Source of the DNA: Fusibacter tunisiensis
Lineage (GTDB): Bacteria; Bacillota; Clostridia; Peptostreptococcales; Acidaminobacteraceae
Reading direction: 5' to 3'
Length of the DNA stretch: 34,300 nt
Assembly (NCBI RefSeq): GCF_016908355.1
Contig: NZ_JAFBDT010000022.1
Coordinates: forward strand, 1-34,300
Part shown: piece by piece, positions 7,434 through 16,966 of the stretch
How positions within the stretch are numbered: the stretch's first letter is position 1
Layout: each line of letters starts with the position of its first letter
The notes under the pieces: model-generated
Seen by the model: only the letters and a program-made list of their open reading frames with translations
Databases searched by the model: none
What the model was told of the DNA's origin: nothing
Position numbers and translations under genes: made by a program

Positions 7434-7448
7434 GTTACCCGGTTTCAA
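7420..7448 (-). promoter_or_regulatory. Sigma-A-type promoter of the hydrogenase operon
   Basis: On the minus strand, TTGAAA (7448-7443) is followed after exactly 17 bases by TAATAT (7425-7420). The start codon of the ferredoxin gene lies 27 bases downstream with AAGGAGG between. This is the only good promoter upstream of the four overlapping or closely spaced genes. Confidence 0.7.
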
Positions 7449-7706
7449 TCCGATTTAAGACATTATATTAATAAGTTTCAGTCGCAAATCAAGAAGAGTT
7501 GTTAAGGAAATTTCATGGTTTGATAATTAACAAATAGAGTGTGCACAATTAACTTAGGCAAACAAACAACTTGTTAATAATAAGAAATACATATTAAAAG
7601 CAAGAAACATTTCAAACTAAAATAAACGTTAAATATTAAACGATCATTTTAGTTTTCAAGGTCTTCGATTTTCGGTATACTGTAATATGATAATGAGGTG
7701 TAAACA

Positions 7707-8294
7707 ATGGAATTTTTTGATGTTAAAATTAGAAAGACAGTCTATAGAATTAAACCAATTCGTAGAAAACGAAAAAGCATGCAAATTGAAATTGAACCTG
7801 ACGGGAAGATTAAGGTTGTCGCACCAATAGGGATGCCCATTTGTCTTGTAAAATCTTTTGTAGAAAGTAAGGTAGGTTGGGTTGAAAAGACGATGAATAA
7901 GTTGGATCAAATGGATTGGATTAGGTTAGATGATTTTAAGAATAGTCCTTGCGAAAGTCTTGAATCAGTTGAAGATAGAATGAAAGCAAAAGCGGAAAGT
8001 GTTCTAAAAGAGCGGCTTTGTCTATATGGAAAAAGCATGGGGATACAACCCAATAAAGTGATTGTAAAATCACAAAAAAAAAGATGGGGGAGTTGCAGTT
8101 CCAGTGGAATTATTAGACTTAATTGGAAGTGTGTTTTGTTAAAACCTGAAGTGATGGACTATATTATTGTGCATGAGCTCTGTCATTTACGAGAAATGAA
8201 TCATTCAAAATTATTTTGGAAAGAAGTAGAAAAAATCTTGCCAGATTATAAAGACCGGCAAGATCAACTTAAAAAAATTAAATTTGAGTGCTAG
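7707..8294 (+). CDS. YgjP-like zinc metallopeptidase (M48/SprT-related, DUF45)
   Basis: A 195-residue protein with the metallopeptidase motif HELCH in IVHELCHLREMNH, and the third histidine in NHSKLFW, as in the YgjP/WLM group. The upstream KRWGSC block is also typical of this family. No signal peptide or membrane helix is visible, so it is cytoplasmic. Cellular substrates of this family are poorly known. The ribosome binding site GAGGTG precedes the ATG, and a TATACT box lies at 7676-7681. Its stop overlaps the convergent diguanylate cyclase gene by four bases, leaving no room for a terminator between them. Confidence 0.8.
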   Translation: MEFFDVKIRKTVYRIKPIRRKRKSMQIEIEPDGKIKVVAPIGMPICLVKSFVESKVGWVEKTMNKLDQMDWIRLDDFKNSPCESLESVEDRMKAKAESVLKERLCLYGKSMGIQPNKVIVKSQKKRWGSCSSSGIIRLNWKCVLLKPEVMDYIIVHELCHLREMNHSKLFWKEVEKILPDYKDRQDQLKKIKFEC

Positions 8295-9436
8295 AGGTAT
8301 CGAACAGATACGGCGTTTCGGCCTGCATGTTTGACATTAAAAAGTGCTTGATCGGCTTCGCGAACCAAAAGATCATAAGAATGAACAGTTTTGTTTAATT
8401 GAATGACAGCACCAAAACTGCCTGTAATGCGTATTTTATCTTTAGAAAGTTGCTGAATAACAAGTCTTAATCGTTCGCATTTTGCATATAACTCATCGGG
8501 TGAATTGCCTTTAAGAAACAGTATGAATTCATCCCCACCATACCGGCCAATAAGTTCATCGCTTCTTGTTTCACGCTTTAGGATCTTGGCGAATTTAACG
8601 AGTATTTCATCGCCTGTTATATGCCCATAAGCATCATTAATAGCTTTAAACTGGTCTATGTCCACCATGACAAGTGCAATATAAGTGTTGTTTCCAGTGT
8701 TTTGAATGAGAAGTGTTTCTGCTTTTTCCACAAACACAGTGCGATTATAGCATCCAGTTAAGTGGTCGAAAGTGGCTAGAGTGTAAAGCTGCTCATCTGA
8801 TTTTTCCTTGAACAACATAACAATCCCTGAACCACTAATGAATAAGTACATGAACATGGAAAGCATAATCATCGCATTTCCAATACTTGGAATTTCAAGG
8901 GCGTATAAATGTTTGAAATCAAATATTTCAAGCAACCTGTAATAGTGGGAACTGGCAATAAACAATAAAAATAAAGAAATTGCTTTTCCTAGGAATGAAG
9001 CAGATGCATATCTGTATAGGGCATAAGCAGCTAGGGTCATAAAAATTGCAAGCGTTAGCGTTACAATTCCAATTCTAAAGTGAGAATAACCTGGGGTGAA
9101 TCCCCATATAAAAGATAAACCACTTGTACACCCTGCGACAGCATAAATGACCTTGCTGTATCTTGGTTGTAGGTGTTCTACAAATTGCAGAATTGTTAAT
9201 AAAAGTCCCGCACTTCCCAAAATAATACCAATATTTCCAATTGCGGTTAGCAGTTCACTTATAGGCATTGGGTATTCACTGATGGCAAATGTCGTGAAGG
9301 CTAGCGTAAACATTGCTTGAGAAAACAAATGCAAACGATTGATTTTATTGAGATGATTTTTTGTATAAATGACCATGAAAATAAATACAACGAGGTAACC
9401 TATAGCATTGGCGTATAAAAGTGTTAGGATTTCCAT
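8291..9436 (-). CDS. Membrane-bound diguanylate cyclase (GGDEF)
   Basis: A 381-residue protein. Residues 1-208 contain about six or seven hydrophobic segments, a probable membrane sensor module without a recognised named domain. Residues 215-381 are a GGDEF domain with DHLTGCYNR (from 224), metal-site VDID (258-261) and an intact active site GGDEF (300-304), so it should make cyclic di-GMP from two GTP. The inhibitory site, normally RxxD five residues before GGDEF, reads RSDE here, so product inhibition may be weak. AGGAGG precedes the ATG and a TATAAT box is seen further upstream. It stands alone, convergent with the metallopeptidase gene, and no EAL or PilZ gene is in the window. Confidence 0.88.
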   Translation of the reverse strand: MEILTLLYANAIGYLVVFIFMVIYTKNHLNKINRLHLFSQAMFTLAFTTFAISEYPMPISELLTAIGNIGIILGSAGLLLTILQFVEHLQPRYSKVIYAVAGCTSGLSFIWGFTPGYSHFRIGIVTLTLAIFMTLAAYALYRYASASFLGKAISLFLLFIASSHYYRLLEIFDFKHLYALEIPSIGNAMIMLSMFMYLFISGSGIVMLFKEKSDEQLYTLATFDHLTGCYNRTVFVEKAETLLIQNTGNNTYIALVMVDIDQFKAINDAYGHITGDEILVKFAKILKRETRSDELIGRYGGDEFILFLKGNSPDELYAKCERLRLVIQQLSKDKIRITGSFGAVIQLNKTVHSYDLLVREADQALFNVKHAGRNAVSVRYL

Positions 9437-9593
9437 GTATGCCTCCTAGTGGATTTGTACTCATTATAACATGAAAATAGTGCGTTGGCCCTAGTCAATT
9501 TAAAGTTTAATATATTTTTAAAGAGAAGTAATTTAAGGATATGTGTAACGAAAAAAGAGTGTGATATAATAAAAGACCTAAGGAGAAAAAAAT

Positions 9594-11048
9594 ATGAAAA
9601 ATAGACGTGTTGTTTTATTGATTTTAATTGCTGCAGTCCTTATGGTAGGCTGTTCATCCTCTGAGATTGTCAGTGAATCTCCCGAGGCTTATTTTGAGTT
9701 TAATCCCGAAACGGGTTATATTAAAAAATTTCATCCAAATGGGTTAAAAGGTGATTTGCCAAATTTGGAATATGTGGTGGTGCCTGAAACGATACAGGGA
9801 AAAACTGTTTTAGGAATTGGACACATGGCATTTAACAGCGCAAAAGATGTAAAAGGGGTTGAACTTTCTTCAAGAATTGAAGTTATTGATACCTACGCAT
9901 TTTATGGTGCTGAACAAATGGTGACAGTTACAATGCCAGATTCAGTTGTAGAGATAGGAGATTCTGCTTTTATGGCGTGTAGCCAACTGAACTCTATTAA
10001 GTTTAGTGAGTCTCTAAAAGTGATTGGAAAGGATGCTTTTAAAGGGTGTGATGCTTTTAGAGTTATTGAATTGCCAGATGCTTTAGAGGATATAGGGGCC
10101 TATGCATTTGCTTTTTTAAGTCATGTGGAATACATTGATTTAGGTGAGGGTGTAAAAACAATCCAAGAGGGTGCTTTTTATGGGACGGGTGGTCTTGTTT
10201 TAAGGGGAACTTCATTGACTTTTCCAGAAAGTCTAACACGGGTTGAATCGGAAGCCTTTGCTGGAATGATGTTGGTTGATGTTACAAATTATTCAAAAGA
10301 AATTCAAATTGCCGATTCTGAAAATGAAACGCTTCTTAAGTCTTTAATTGATCAAATTCAGAGTTTAGAAGACCCCAGAGGCTATTATTATTTAACTGAA
10401 CAGTCAAATGAGTGGGTATGGGCATATGCGGGACTCGATGCTTATCATGCCCCGGTTAATCTTTCGCAAATAATGGTTCTTTTGTTAGGTGGATTGTCTA
10501 TTATACGTGGCATATGGCTTATGTTAGGCAAAAGAAAAATGATCCGACCTGGACATTTATTATGGCTTTATGGACTGTTAATTATTTTTGTTATTATTCA
10601 AATGGGCTTTGACCCAAAAGGAACATTTTATATAAATTTAACTGGAAAAGATTATGGGATACTGATAGCCTTTATTGGGCTTATACTTGTCTATGTTCAG
10701 AATAGATTTAAACATGTTTATCACTTGATAAAATGGGATATGGACTCGGTTTTATCACGTGTTGAACAGTATTTAACTGTAGAGAAAATTGGTTTTAAAA
10801 GACGTGACATGGATTTAAACGGCTTAAAGAAATTGATTCTTGAAGACAACTCAGAAATATCAGTTGAAAAGAAAATAGGTGAAACCCATCTGAATTTGGG
10901 AAAAATTGAAAATCAAGAACGGTACGTGGCGATTAAGAACCTTTTTCGAAGTCCTATTTCTGGTGGTAAGCGCATAACTTTTGTATCAACAGGTGTCACG
11001 CATATAATTATTGGATTTTTAATTCTATATTTTTTTGGAACGATATAA
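9594..11048 (+). CDS. Leucine-rich-repeat (BspA-like) lipoprotein with C-terminal membrane segments
   Basis: A 484-residue exported protein. A lipoprotein signal ends with the lipobox LMVGC (C20). Residues about 70-225 carry LRR_5/BspA-type repeats of the pattern EVIDTYAFYG, EIGDSAFMAC, VIGKDAFKGC, DIGAYAFAFL and TIQEGAFYG. Three hydrophobic segments follow (about 288-311, 321-338, 353-370), then a hydrophilic region and a last hydrophobic segment at the C-terminus (467-483). Such repeats usually bind other proteins at the cell surface; their union with several membrane helices is unusual. A TATAAT box (9565-9570) and AAGGAG lie upstream. The stop is 15 bases before miaB, so some readthrough into that cluster is possible. 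Confidence 0.75.
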   Translation: MKNRRVVLLILIAAVLMVGCSSSEIVSESPEAYFEFNPETGYIKKFHPNGLKGDLPNLEYVVVPETIQGKTVLGIGHMAFNSAKDVKGVELSSRIEVIDTYAFYGAEQMVTVTMPDSVVEIGDSAFMACSQLNSIKFSESLKVIGKDAFKGCDAFRVIELPDALEDIGAYAFAFLSHVEYIDLGEGVKTIQEGAFYGTGGLVLRGTSLTFPESLTRVESEAFAGMMLVDVTNYSKEIQIADSENETLLKSLIDQIQSLEDPRGYYYLTEQSNEWVWAYAGLDAYHAPVNLSQIMVLLLGGLSIIRGIWLMLGKRKMIRPGHLLWLYGLLIIFVIIQMGFDPKGTFYINLTGKDYGILIAFIGLILVYVQNRFKHVYHLIKWDMDSVLSRVEQYLTVEKIGFKRRDMDLNGLKKLILEDNSEISVEKKIGETHLNLGKIENQERYVAIKNLFRSPISGGKRITFVSTGVTHIIIGFLILYFFGTI

Positions 11049-11063
11049 ATTTTGGAGGCTAAA

Positions 11064-12512
11064 ATGTCAAATAGAAAGACACTGACCATTGAATCGGTTG
11101 AAGAAATACTTGAACGAAATGATCTTATGACTCAGACGATTCGTAATCGCAATATACAGATTCAAAATGAAACGGATGCGCCACAAAACGCAATAATTGT
11201 GACTTACGGATGTCAAATGAACGAACATGATTCTGAAAAACTCGATGCCATGCTTGTGGATATGGGATATACCATTGTAAGTAAGCTCGAAGATGCAGAT
11301 TTTGTTATTTTCAATACTTGTGCTGTAAGGGAAAATGCAGAGTTCAAAGTTTATGGCAATCTTGGACGCATCAAAAAACTTAAAGAGACAAAGCCAAATC
11401 TAGTTTTGGCTGTATGTGGGTGTATGATGCAGCAGCCTCATATAGTAGAAGAAATAAAAAAGAAGTACAGATACGTAGACTTGGTATTTGGAACCCATAA
11501 CCTTCACAATTTCCCAATTTTGTTAAATGATTATTTTGAGAAACACACGCAAATCATTGAAGTATGGGATTCACAAGGGGATGTTATAGAAGGTCTGCAC
11601 GCCAATCGAAAAAAAGATGTAAAAGCCTTTGTCAATATTATGTATGGGTGTGATAACTTTTGTGCGTATTGCATTGTGCCATATACAAGAGGCCGCGAAC
11701 GTAGTCGTAAGCCTGAAGATATAATTAATGAAGTACGTGAACTCGCTCAGCACGGTACGAAAGAAGTTATGTTGCTGGGTCAAAATGTAAATTCTTATGG
11801 GAAAACATTGGAAGCGCCTATGGATTTTGCAGATCTTCTACGGGCGGTAAACGACATTGAGGGAATTGATCGAATTCGATTTATGACCTCCCACCCAAAA
11901 GATATAACCCAGAAGTTACTGGAGACCATGGCTTCGTGTGATAAGATTTGTAATTATTTGCATTTACCCATTCAGGCTGGGAGTGATACGATTTTGTACA
12001 AAATGAATCGGAAGTACACCAAAGCTCAATACATGGATATTTTAAAAAGAGCTAAGGCACTAATGCCCGATTTGGGGGTTACGACAGACATTATCCTTGG
12101 ATTTCCTGGGGAAACGGAAGCCGATTTTCAAGAAACATTGCGTGTTATTAAAGAAGTTTCCTATGATTCTGCTTTTACGTATTTGTATTCAAAAAGAACA
12201 GGTACGCCAGCTGCGACGCACGAGAATCAAGTTTCAGATGCTGATAAGCACGATCGCATGAATAGGTTGTTAGAGGTTTTGAATCCAATGATTGAAGCGA
12301 AAATGGCTACATTTAAAGACCGATTGGTTGAAGTGCTCGTTGAAGATTACTCTAAAACATCTAAAGAAGTTTTAATGGGAAGAACCCCTCAAAATCACAC
12401 GGTAAACTTTATGGGTGGACCTGAGTGGATTGGTAAAACTGTAACCGTCAAAATTACAAGACCAAAAAGGTTTTCTCTCTATGGAGAAATAGTAGCGTCA
12501 CAGGAGGGTTAA
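11064..12512 (+). CDS. miaB: tRNA-2-methylthio-N6-dimethylallyladenosine synthase MiaB
   Basis: A 482-residue radical-SAM methylthiotransferase that adds the methylthio group to i6A37 of tRNAs reading UNN codons. The N-terminal methylthiotransferase domain has cluster ligands C50 (YGCQMN), C86 (NTCAVR) and C120 (CGCM). The radical-SAM motif is C196-x3-C200-x2-C203 (CDNFCAYC), and a TRAM domain ends the protein. The start is set at ATG 11064, which has GGAGG at 11054-11058; a TTG twelve bases upstream would overlap that site. Its stop overlaps the mutS start (TAATG). MiaA, which makes its i6A substrate, is encoded three genes downstream. Confidence 0.95.
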   Translation: MSNRKTLTIESVEEILERNDLMTQTIRNRNIQIQNETDAPQNAIIVTYGCQMNEHDSEKLDAMLVDMGYTIVSKLEDADFVIFNTCAVRENAEFKVYGNLGRIKKLKETKPNLVLAVCGCMMQQPHIVEEIKKKYRYVDLVFGTHNLHNFPILLNDYFEKHTQIIEVWDSQGDVIEGLHANRKKDVKAFVNIMYGCDNFCAYCIVPYTRGRERSRKPEDIINEVRELAQHGTKEVMLLGQNVNSYGKTLEAPMDFADLLRAVNDIEGIDRIRFMTSHPKDITQKLLETMASCDKICNYLHLPIQAGSDTILYKMNRKYTKAQYMDILKRAKALMPDLGVTTDIILGFPGETEADFQETLRVIKEVSYDSAFTYLYSKRTGTPAATHENQVSDADKHDRMNRLLEVLNPMIEAKMATFKDRLVEVLVEDYSKTSKEVLMGRTPQNHTVNFMGGPEWIGKTVTVKITRPKRFSLYGEIVASQEG

Positions 12513-15118
12513 TGACAATCGATAGAAGCAAATTGACGCCTATGATGAAACAATATTTTGAAATCAAAGATCAATATATGGAATATATCCTAATGTACCG
12601 CTTGGGAGATTTTTATGAAATGTTCTTTGAAGATGCAATTAAGGCGTCTCAGGCATTAGAAATTACATTGACAGCTAGAAATTGTGGCTTAGAGGATAAG
12701 GCCCCATTATGTGGGGTGCCCCATCATTCGGTAGATGGGTATATTAAACGGTTGGTGGATCAAGGCATCAAAGTTGCGATATGTGAACAAATGGAAGACC
12801 CTGCGCTTGCAAAAGGGATTGTAAAGCGAGAAGTTGTACGCATTATCACGCCAGGAACGATAACGGATCCAGATATGTTGGATGCATCTAACAATAATTA
12901 TATTGCATCCGTTTCATTTGATGAGAATGGATTTGGTCTTGCATATTGTGATATAACAACGGGTGTGTTTAAAGCAACTGAAATGTCTCAGCGTACCACT
13001 CTTTTGGATGAGATTATTAAAATTGAGCCAAGTGAAGTCATTGTTCCTGAAGGTAGGGTTCTAGATGACACGATTCGTTCTTATTTGAATTCGGCTGACA
13101 TTACTGTCACAGAGTATTTAGCCTATGCTTTTGAAACACATGCAAGTCGTCACGTTATTCAACGCTTGTTTGATGTGTTTTCAACAGAATCTTTAGGTTT
13201 TTCAGAGTACCCTATTGCACTAAATGCATGTGGGGGACTTTTGGCTTATGTTGAGGAGACAGCAAAAGTTCCATTGGCTCATATAACAGAAATTGACCTT
13301 TATACCCAAGGTCATTTTATGATGCTCGATAAATTTACGCGGCGAAATCTTGAATTGGTTGAAACCATGCGTTCAAAAGAAAAAAAGGGAAGTTTGTTAT
13401 GGGTAGTTGATAAAACCAGCACAGCTATGGGCGCTCGGAAACTGAAAACATGGATGGAAGAACCGCTGCTGGATAAAGGGCAGATTGACAGAAGACTTGA
13501 AACGGTTGAAGTTCTTGTAGAGGATCTTATGCTAAGAAGTGATCTTAGAACTTTGCTCAAGCAAGTCTATGACTTGGAACGACTTGTATCCAAACTTGTT
13601 TATGGAAGTATGAACCCTAGAGATATGATTGCACTTAAAAATTCCCTAATGGTTTTGCCAGATGTTAAGGCGTGTATCCAGGGACAAATTGAAGGTGAGT
13701 TTGAAACAATTCATACGGAGATTTATCCGCTAGAAGATGTCAGGACGCTTATAGAATCCGCAATTGTTGAAGACCCTCCATTTACAATGAAAGATGGTGG
13801 TTTTATTCAAAATGGATTTAATGCAGATTTGGACGAATTGCGTGACATTGTAAAAAATGGGAAGAAATGGCTTCTTGAAGTGGAGCAACGCGAACGGGAA
13901 ATGACGGGTATAAAAAATTTGAAAATAGGATTTAACAAAGTTTTTGGGTATTATCTTGAAATCTCAAAAGGCAGTGTTAAAGATGCACCAGATACCTATA
14001 TTAGAAAACAGACTTTAGCAAATGCTGAGCGCTATATAACACCGGAACTTAAAACACTTGAAGAGAAAATTCTGGGTGCGGAAGAAAAAATAAATAGACT
14101 TGAGCAAGAATTGTTTTCAAATTTAAAAAGTCAAGTGATGGCTTCAATTACACCTATAAGAAAAACTGCAGGAGCTGTAGCGTCACTCGATGCACTTTTG
14201 GCGTTTTCTGAATGCAGTTATCGGTATGGGTATGTTAAGCCTAAAATAACAACGCGAGATGATATTCGGATCAAGAATGGACGTCATCCTGTTATTGAGC
14301 GTATTTTTAAAGACTCTATTTTTGTCCCAAATGATACGTACCTGAATGGAAAAGAAGACCAATTCTATATCATTACTGGCCCAAATATGGCAGGAAAATC
14401 TACTTACTTGAGACAAGTTGCATTGATAACTTTAATGGCTCAAATTGGATGTTTTGTACCTGCAGAAAAGGCTGAAATTGGGATTGTAGATCGAATCTTT
14501 ACAAGAGTTGGTGCCTCGGACGATTTGTCCCAAGGTCAATCAACTTTTATGGTTGAAATGAGTGAACTTGCAAATATTTTAAACAACGCCACACCAAATT
14601 CTTTAATTATACTTGATGAAATAGGTAGAGGAACCAGTACTTATGATGGCCTCAGTATTGCTTGGAGTGTTGTGGAATACCTTGCTGAAAAATCGACAAA
14701 AACTCTTTTTGCAACACATTACCATGAACTTACTGAACTTGAAGGCCTGGTCAAGGGTGTGAAAAATTATAGAATTGCTGTAAAAGAAGCCAAGGATGAT
14801 ATTTTGTTTTTAAGAAAAATCGAACCAGGTGGCGCAAATCAAAGTTTTGGTGTTCAAGTTGCCAAGCTTGCAGGTGTTCCGATACCTGTTATAAAGCGGG
14901 CAAAAGAAATATTGGCAAAACTAGAAGTAAATGATATTAATAGAAATATTGAAAAAATGGGGGGTTCTGATTCTGCTAGAGAATCTTATTCAGTTAGCAG
15001 TTATGAAATTGACGAATCACTCTATAAGTACATTGAAACGGTTGAAGTAGATCAAATGACGCCAATTGAAGCAATGAATACCCTCTATACAATTGTTTCA
15101 AAATTTCGGGATCTTTAA
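12512..15118 (+). CDS. mutS: DNA mismatch repair protein MutS
   Basis: An 868-residue mismatch sensor of usual MutS1 length. The N-terminal mismatch-wedge motif FYE is in RLGDFYEMFFEDA. The C-terminal ATPase has Walker A GPNMAGKST (about residue 622), Walker B/D loop DEIGRGTSTYDG and the ATHYHEL histidine switch. It lacks the Smr domain of MutS2. It overlaps miaB by one base and is followed 11 bases later by mutL, so the two repair proteins are co-expressed. No defect is visible, so the deletions elsewhere in the window cannot be blamed on an obvious loss of this gene. Confidence 0.97.
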   Translation: MTIDRSKLTPMMKQYFEIKDQYMEYILMYRLGDFYEMFFEDAIKASQALEITLTARNCGLEDKAPLCGVPHHSVDGYIKRLVDQGIKVAICEQMEDPALAKGIVKREVVRIITPGTITDPDMLDASNNNYIASVSFDENGFGLAYCDITTGVFKATEMSQRTTLLDEIIKIEPSEVIVPEGRVLDDTIRSYLNSADITVTEYLAYAFETHASRHVIQRLFDVFSTESLGFSEYPIALNACGGLLAYVEETAKVPLAHITEIDLYTQGHFMMLDKFTRRNLELVETMRSKEKKGSLLWVVDKTSTAMGARKLKTWMEEPLLDKGQIDRRLETVEVLVEDLMLRSDLRTLLKQVYDLERLVSKLVYGSMNPRDMIALKNSLMVLPDVKACIQGQIEGEFETIHTEIYPLEDVRTLIESAIVEDPPFTMKDGGFIQNGFNADLDELRDIVKNGKKWLLEVEQREREMTGIKNLKIGFNKVFGYYLEISKGSVKDAPDTYIRKQTLANAERYITPELKTLEEKILGAEEKINRLEQELFSNLKSQVMASITPIRKTAGAVASLDALLAFSECSYRYGYVKPKITTRDDIRIKNGRHPVIERIFKDSIFVPNDTYLNGKEDQFYIITGPNMAGKSTYLRQVALITLMAQIGCFVPAEKAEIGIVDRIFTRVGASDDLSQGQSTFMVEMSELANILNNATPNSLIILDEIGRGTSTYDGLSIAWSVVEYLAEKSTKTLFATHYHELTELEGLVKGVKNYRIAVKEAKDDILFLRKIEPGGANQSFGVQVAKLAGVPIPVIKRAKEILAKLEVNDINRNIEKMGGSDSARESYSVSSYEIDESLYKYIETVEVDQMTPIEAMNTLYTIVSKFRDL

Positions 15119-15129
15119 GGAGCTTTTAT

Positions 15130-16917
15130 ATGAAAACAAATCGAATCGTGCGATTGGACGCAGGAACGGCAAGTAAGATTGCTGCTGGTGAAGTGGTTGA
15201 AAAACCTGCAATGGTGGTTAAAGAATTGGTTGAAAATGCCATCGATGCCGGCGCGAGTGAGATATTGGTTTCTATCAGTAAAGGTGGGAAAAGACTCATC
15301 CGTGTAACGGACAATGGCAGTGGTATCAACAAAGAAGATTTACCACTTGTTTTTGAAAGGCATGCAACCAGTAAAATTAGGACGATTGAGGACCTCTATA
15401 GTGTTGTCTCATTGGGGTTTCGAGGTGAAGCGCTTGCCAGTATTTCGGCTGTTTCCAATATAGAACTCATCACCATGCAAGAAGCCGATGAATCGGGCAT
15501 TAAAGTTGAAGCATCGGGTGGGAAAATTCTTAAAACCACACCAGTAGGGGCTGTGAGGGGAACGTCAATTTCTGTTAAAGATCTTTTTTTTAATACACCC
15601 GCTAGATTGAAGTTTTTGAAATCTGATCAAGCAGAAACACGTGCTATAACAGAACTTATAAGTGTTTTGGCGATATCTCATCCGGAAGTCTCTTTCAAGT
15701 ATGTTGTAGACGATCACCGTCAGTTTGACACACCTGGAAAGGACAAACTAGACCAGGCGATTTATTCAATTTACGAACCTGAACTTATGAAGCATTTGGT
15801 TGGTGTTGACGCACAGGATGGTGGCATGACTTTAAGGGGTTACATTTCTAAGTATGGGTACACAAAAGGCACAAGAGCTCACCAGTTTGTTTTTGTCAAT
15901 GGTCGGTATGTTAAGAGTGACTTAATTAGAGATGTGATACAAATGGCCTATAAACCATATTTGATGCATAATCGGTATCCTGTATGTTTCTTATTTATGG
16001 ACATTAAAGCAGATTATATTGATGTGAACATTCACCCGGCAAAAACAGAAATAAAATTTCACGATGAAGGTGCTGTTAAGCAGCTGATTTATATAGGTCT
16101 AAAAAAGGCTTTTAACTTATACAATCAGACACCAGAGGTTACTTTTTCAGAAAAAGAGGTTTTTAAAAAGCCAGAGGTACAGTCATATTCAGAAGTTGTA
16201 GAAAAACCTATAGAAAAACCTGTACAGAAATTTGTAGATAGACCTGTCAAGAAATCAAATTCTGAATTTGATGCTTCAATTATGGAAGCAATGGCTGCGT
16301 TTGGCAGGGAAGTGACTGTACCAGAGCAGGAAGTCGTTTTAAGTTCAGCATATGATGATCTTGTTTATATTGGTGTCTATAATTCAACGTATCTTATGTT
16401 TGAAAAAGAAAAGCATTTGGTAATGATTGATCAACATGCGGCCCATGAAAAAGTGTTGTATGAGCAATTTATGACGGCTTTTAATAAGCAGAAGGTAGAG
16501 GGACAATTACTTTTGATTCCAGAGCCAATTGAACTCAATAGTTTGGATTTTTCGAAATTAGAGACGGCAAACTTGTTTTTGGAGCAACTTGGGTTTTCCT
16601 ATGATGTGTTTGGAGATCAGACGGTTGTTTTAAGAGCAATTCCATCACTATTTGGTGTGTCAGCAGCTCAAACCCTTTTTCTTGAAGTTTTAGAGGGAAT
16701 TGAAGATGGTTTAACACGTCACATACAAGAAAAGATTGCATCAAAGGCTTGTAAAGCGGCCATTAAAGCAAACGACATCATATCAGAGATGGAAGTTGAC
16801 GCTTTAATCAATCGGTTAAAAATGTTGAAAGACCCATATACATGTCCTCATGGCCGACCAATTATGATTCAGATTCAACATACTGAAATTGAAAGAAAGT
16901 TTAAAAGAATTATATAA
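15130..16917 (+). CDS. mutL: DNA mismatch repair protein MutL (endonuclease type)
   Basis: A 595-residue MutL. The N-terminal GHKL ATPase has ELVENAIDAGA, DNGSGI and GFRGEALASI. A charged linker (about 340-380) with repeated EKP/VQK/DRP units joins it to the dimerisation domain. That domain carries the endonuclease motif DQHA-x2-E-x4-E (from about residue 433), ACKAAIKAND, and the metal-binding CPHGRP (about 571). MutL with this motif nicks the new strand itself, as in bacteria lacking MutH and Dam methylation. A ribosome binding site AAGGAG precedes the ATG. It is co-transcribed with mutS. Confidence 0.96.
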   Translation: MKTNRIVRLDAGTASKIAAGEVVEKPAMVVKELVENAIDAGASEILVSISKGGKRLIRVTDNGSGINKEDLPLVFERHATSKIRTIEDLYSVVSLGFRGEALASISAVSNIELITMQEADESGIKVEASGGKILKTTPVGAVRGTSISVKDLFFNTPARLKFLKSDQAETRAITELISVLAISHPEVSFKYVVDDHRQFDTPGKDKLDQAIYSIYEPELMKHLVGVDAQDGGMTLRGYISKYGYTKGTRAHQFVFVNGRYVKSDLIRDVIQMAYKPYLMHNRYPVCFLFMDIKADYIDVNIHPAKTEIKFHDEGAVKQLIYIGLKKAFNLYNQTPEVTFSEKEVFKKPEVQSYSEVVEKPIEKPVQKFVDRPVKKSNSEFDASIMEAMAAFGREVTVPEQEVVLSSAYDDLVYIGVYNSTYLMFEKEKHLVMIDQHAAHEKVLYEQFMTAFNKQKVEGQLLLIPEPIELNSLDFSKLETANLFLEQLGFSYDVFGDQTVVLRAIPSLFGVSAAQTLFLEVLEGIEDGLTRHIQEKIASKACKAAIKANDIISEMEVDALINRLKMLKDPYTCPHGRPIMIQIQHTEIERKFKRII

Positions 16918-16966
16918 TGATTGTATGGCTGAAGATTAAAATATATAATGTAAGATAGGTGTTTAA

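Noticed and set aside
7430-7706. AT-rich 277-base gap between the hydrogenase operon and the metallopeptidase gene as an RNA gene or origin
   Set aside because: Apart from the operon promoter and a weak TATACT box I see no stable hairpin, repeat or DnaA-box cluster.
16180-16260. Repeated EKP/QKF/DRP units in MutL as an inserted repeat element
   Set aside because: They lie in the normally variable MutL linker and are too short and degenerate to be a mobile repeat.
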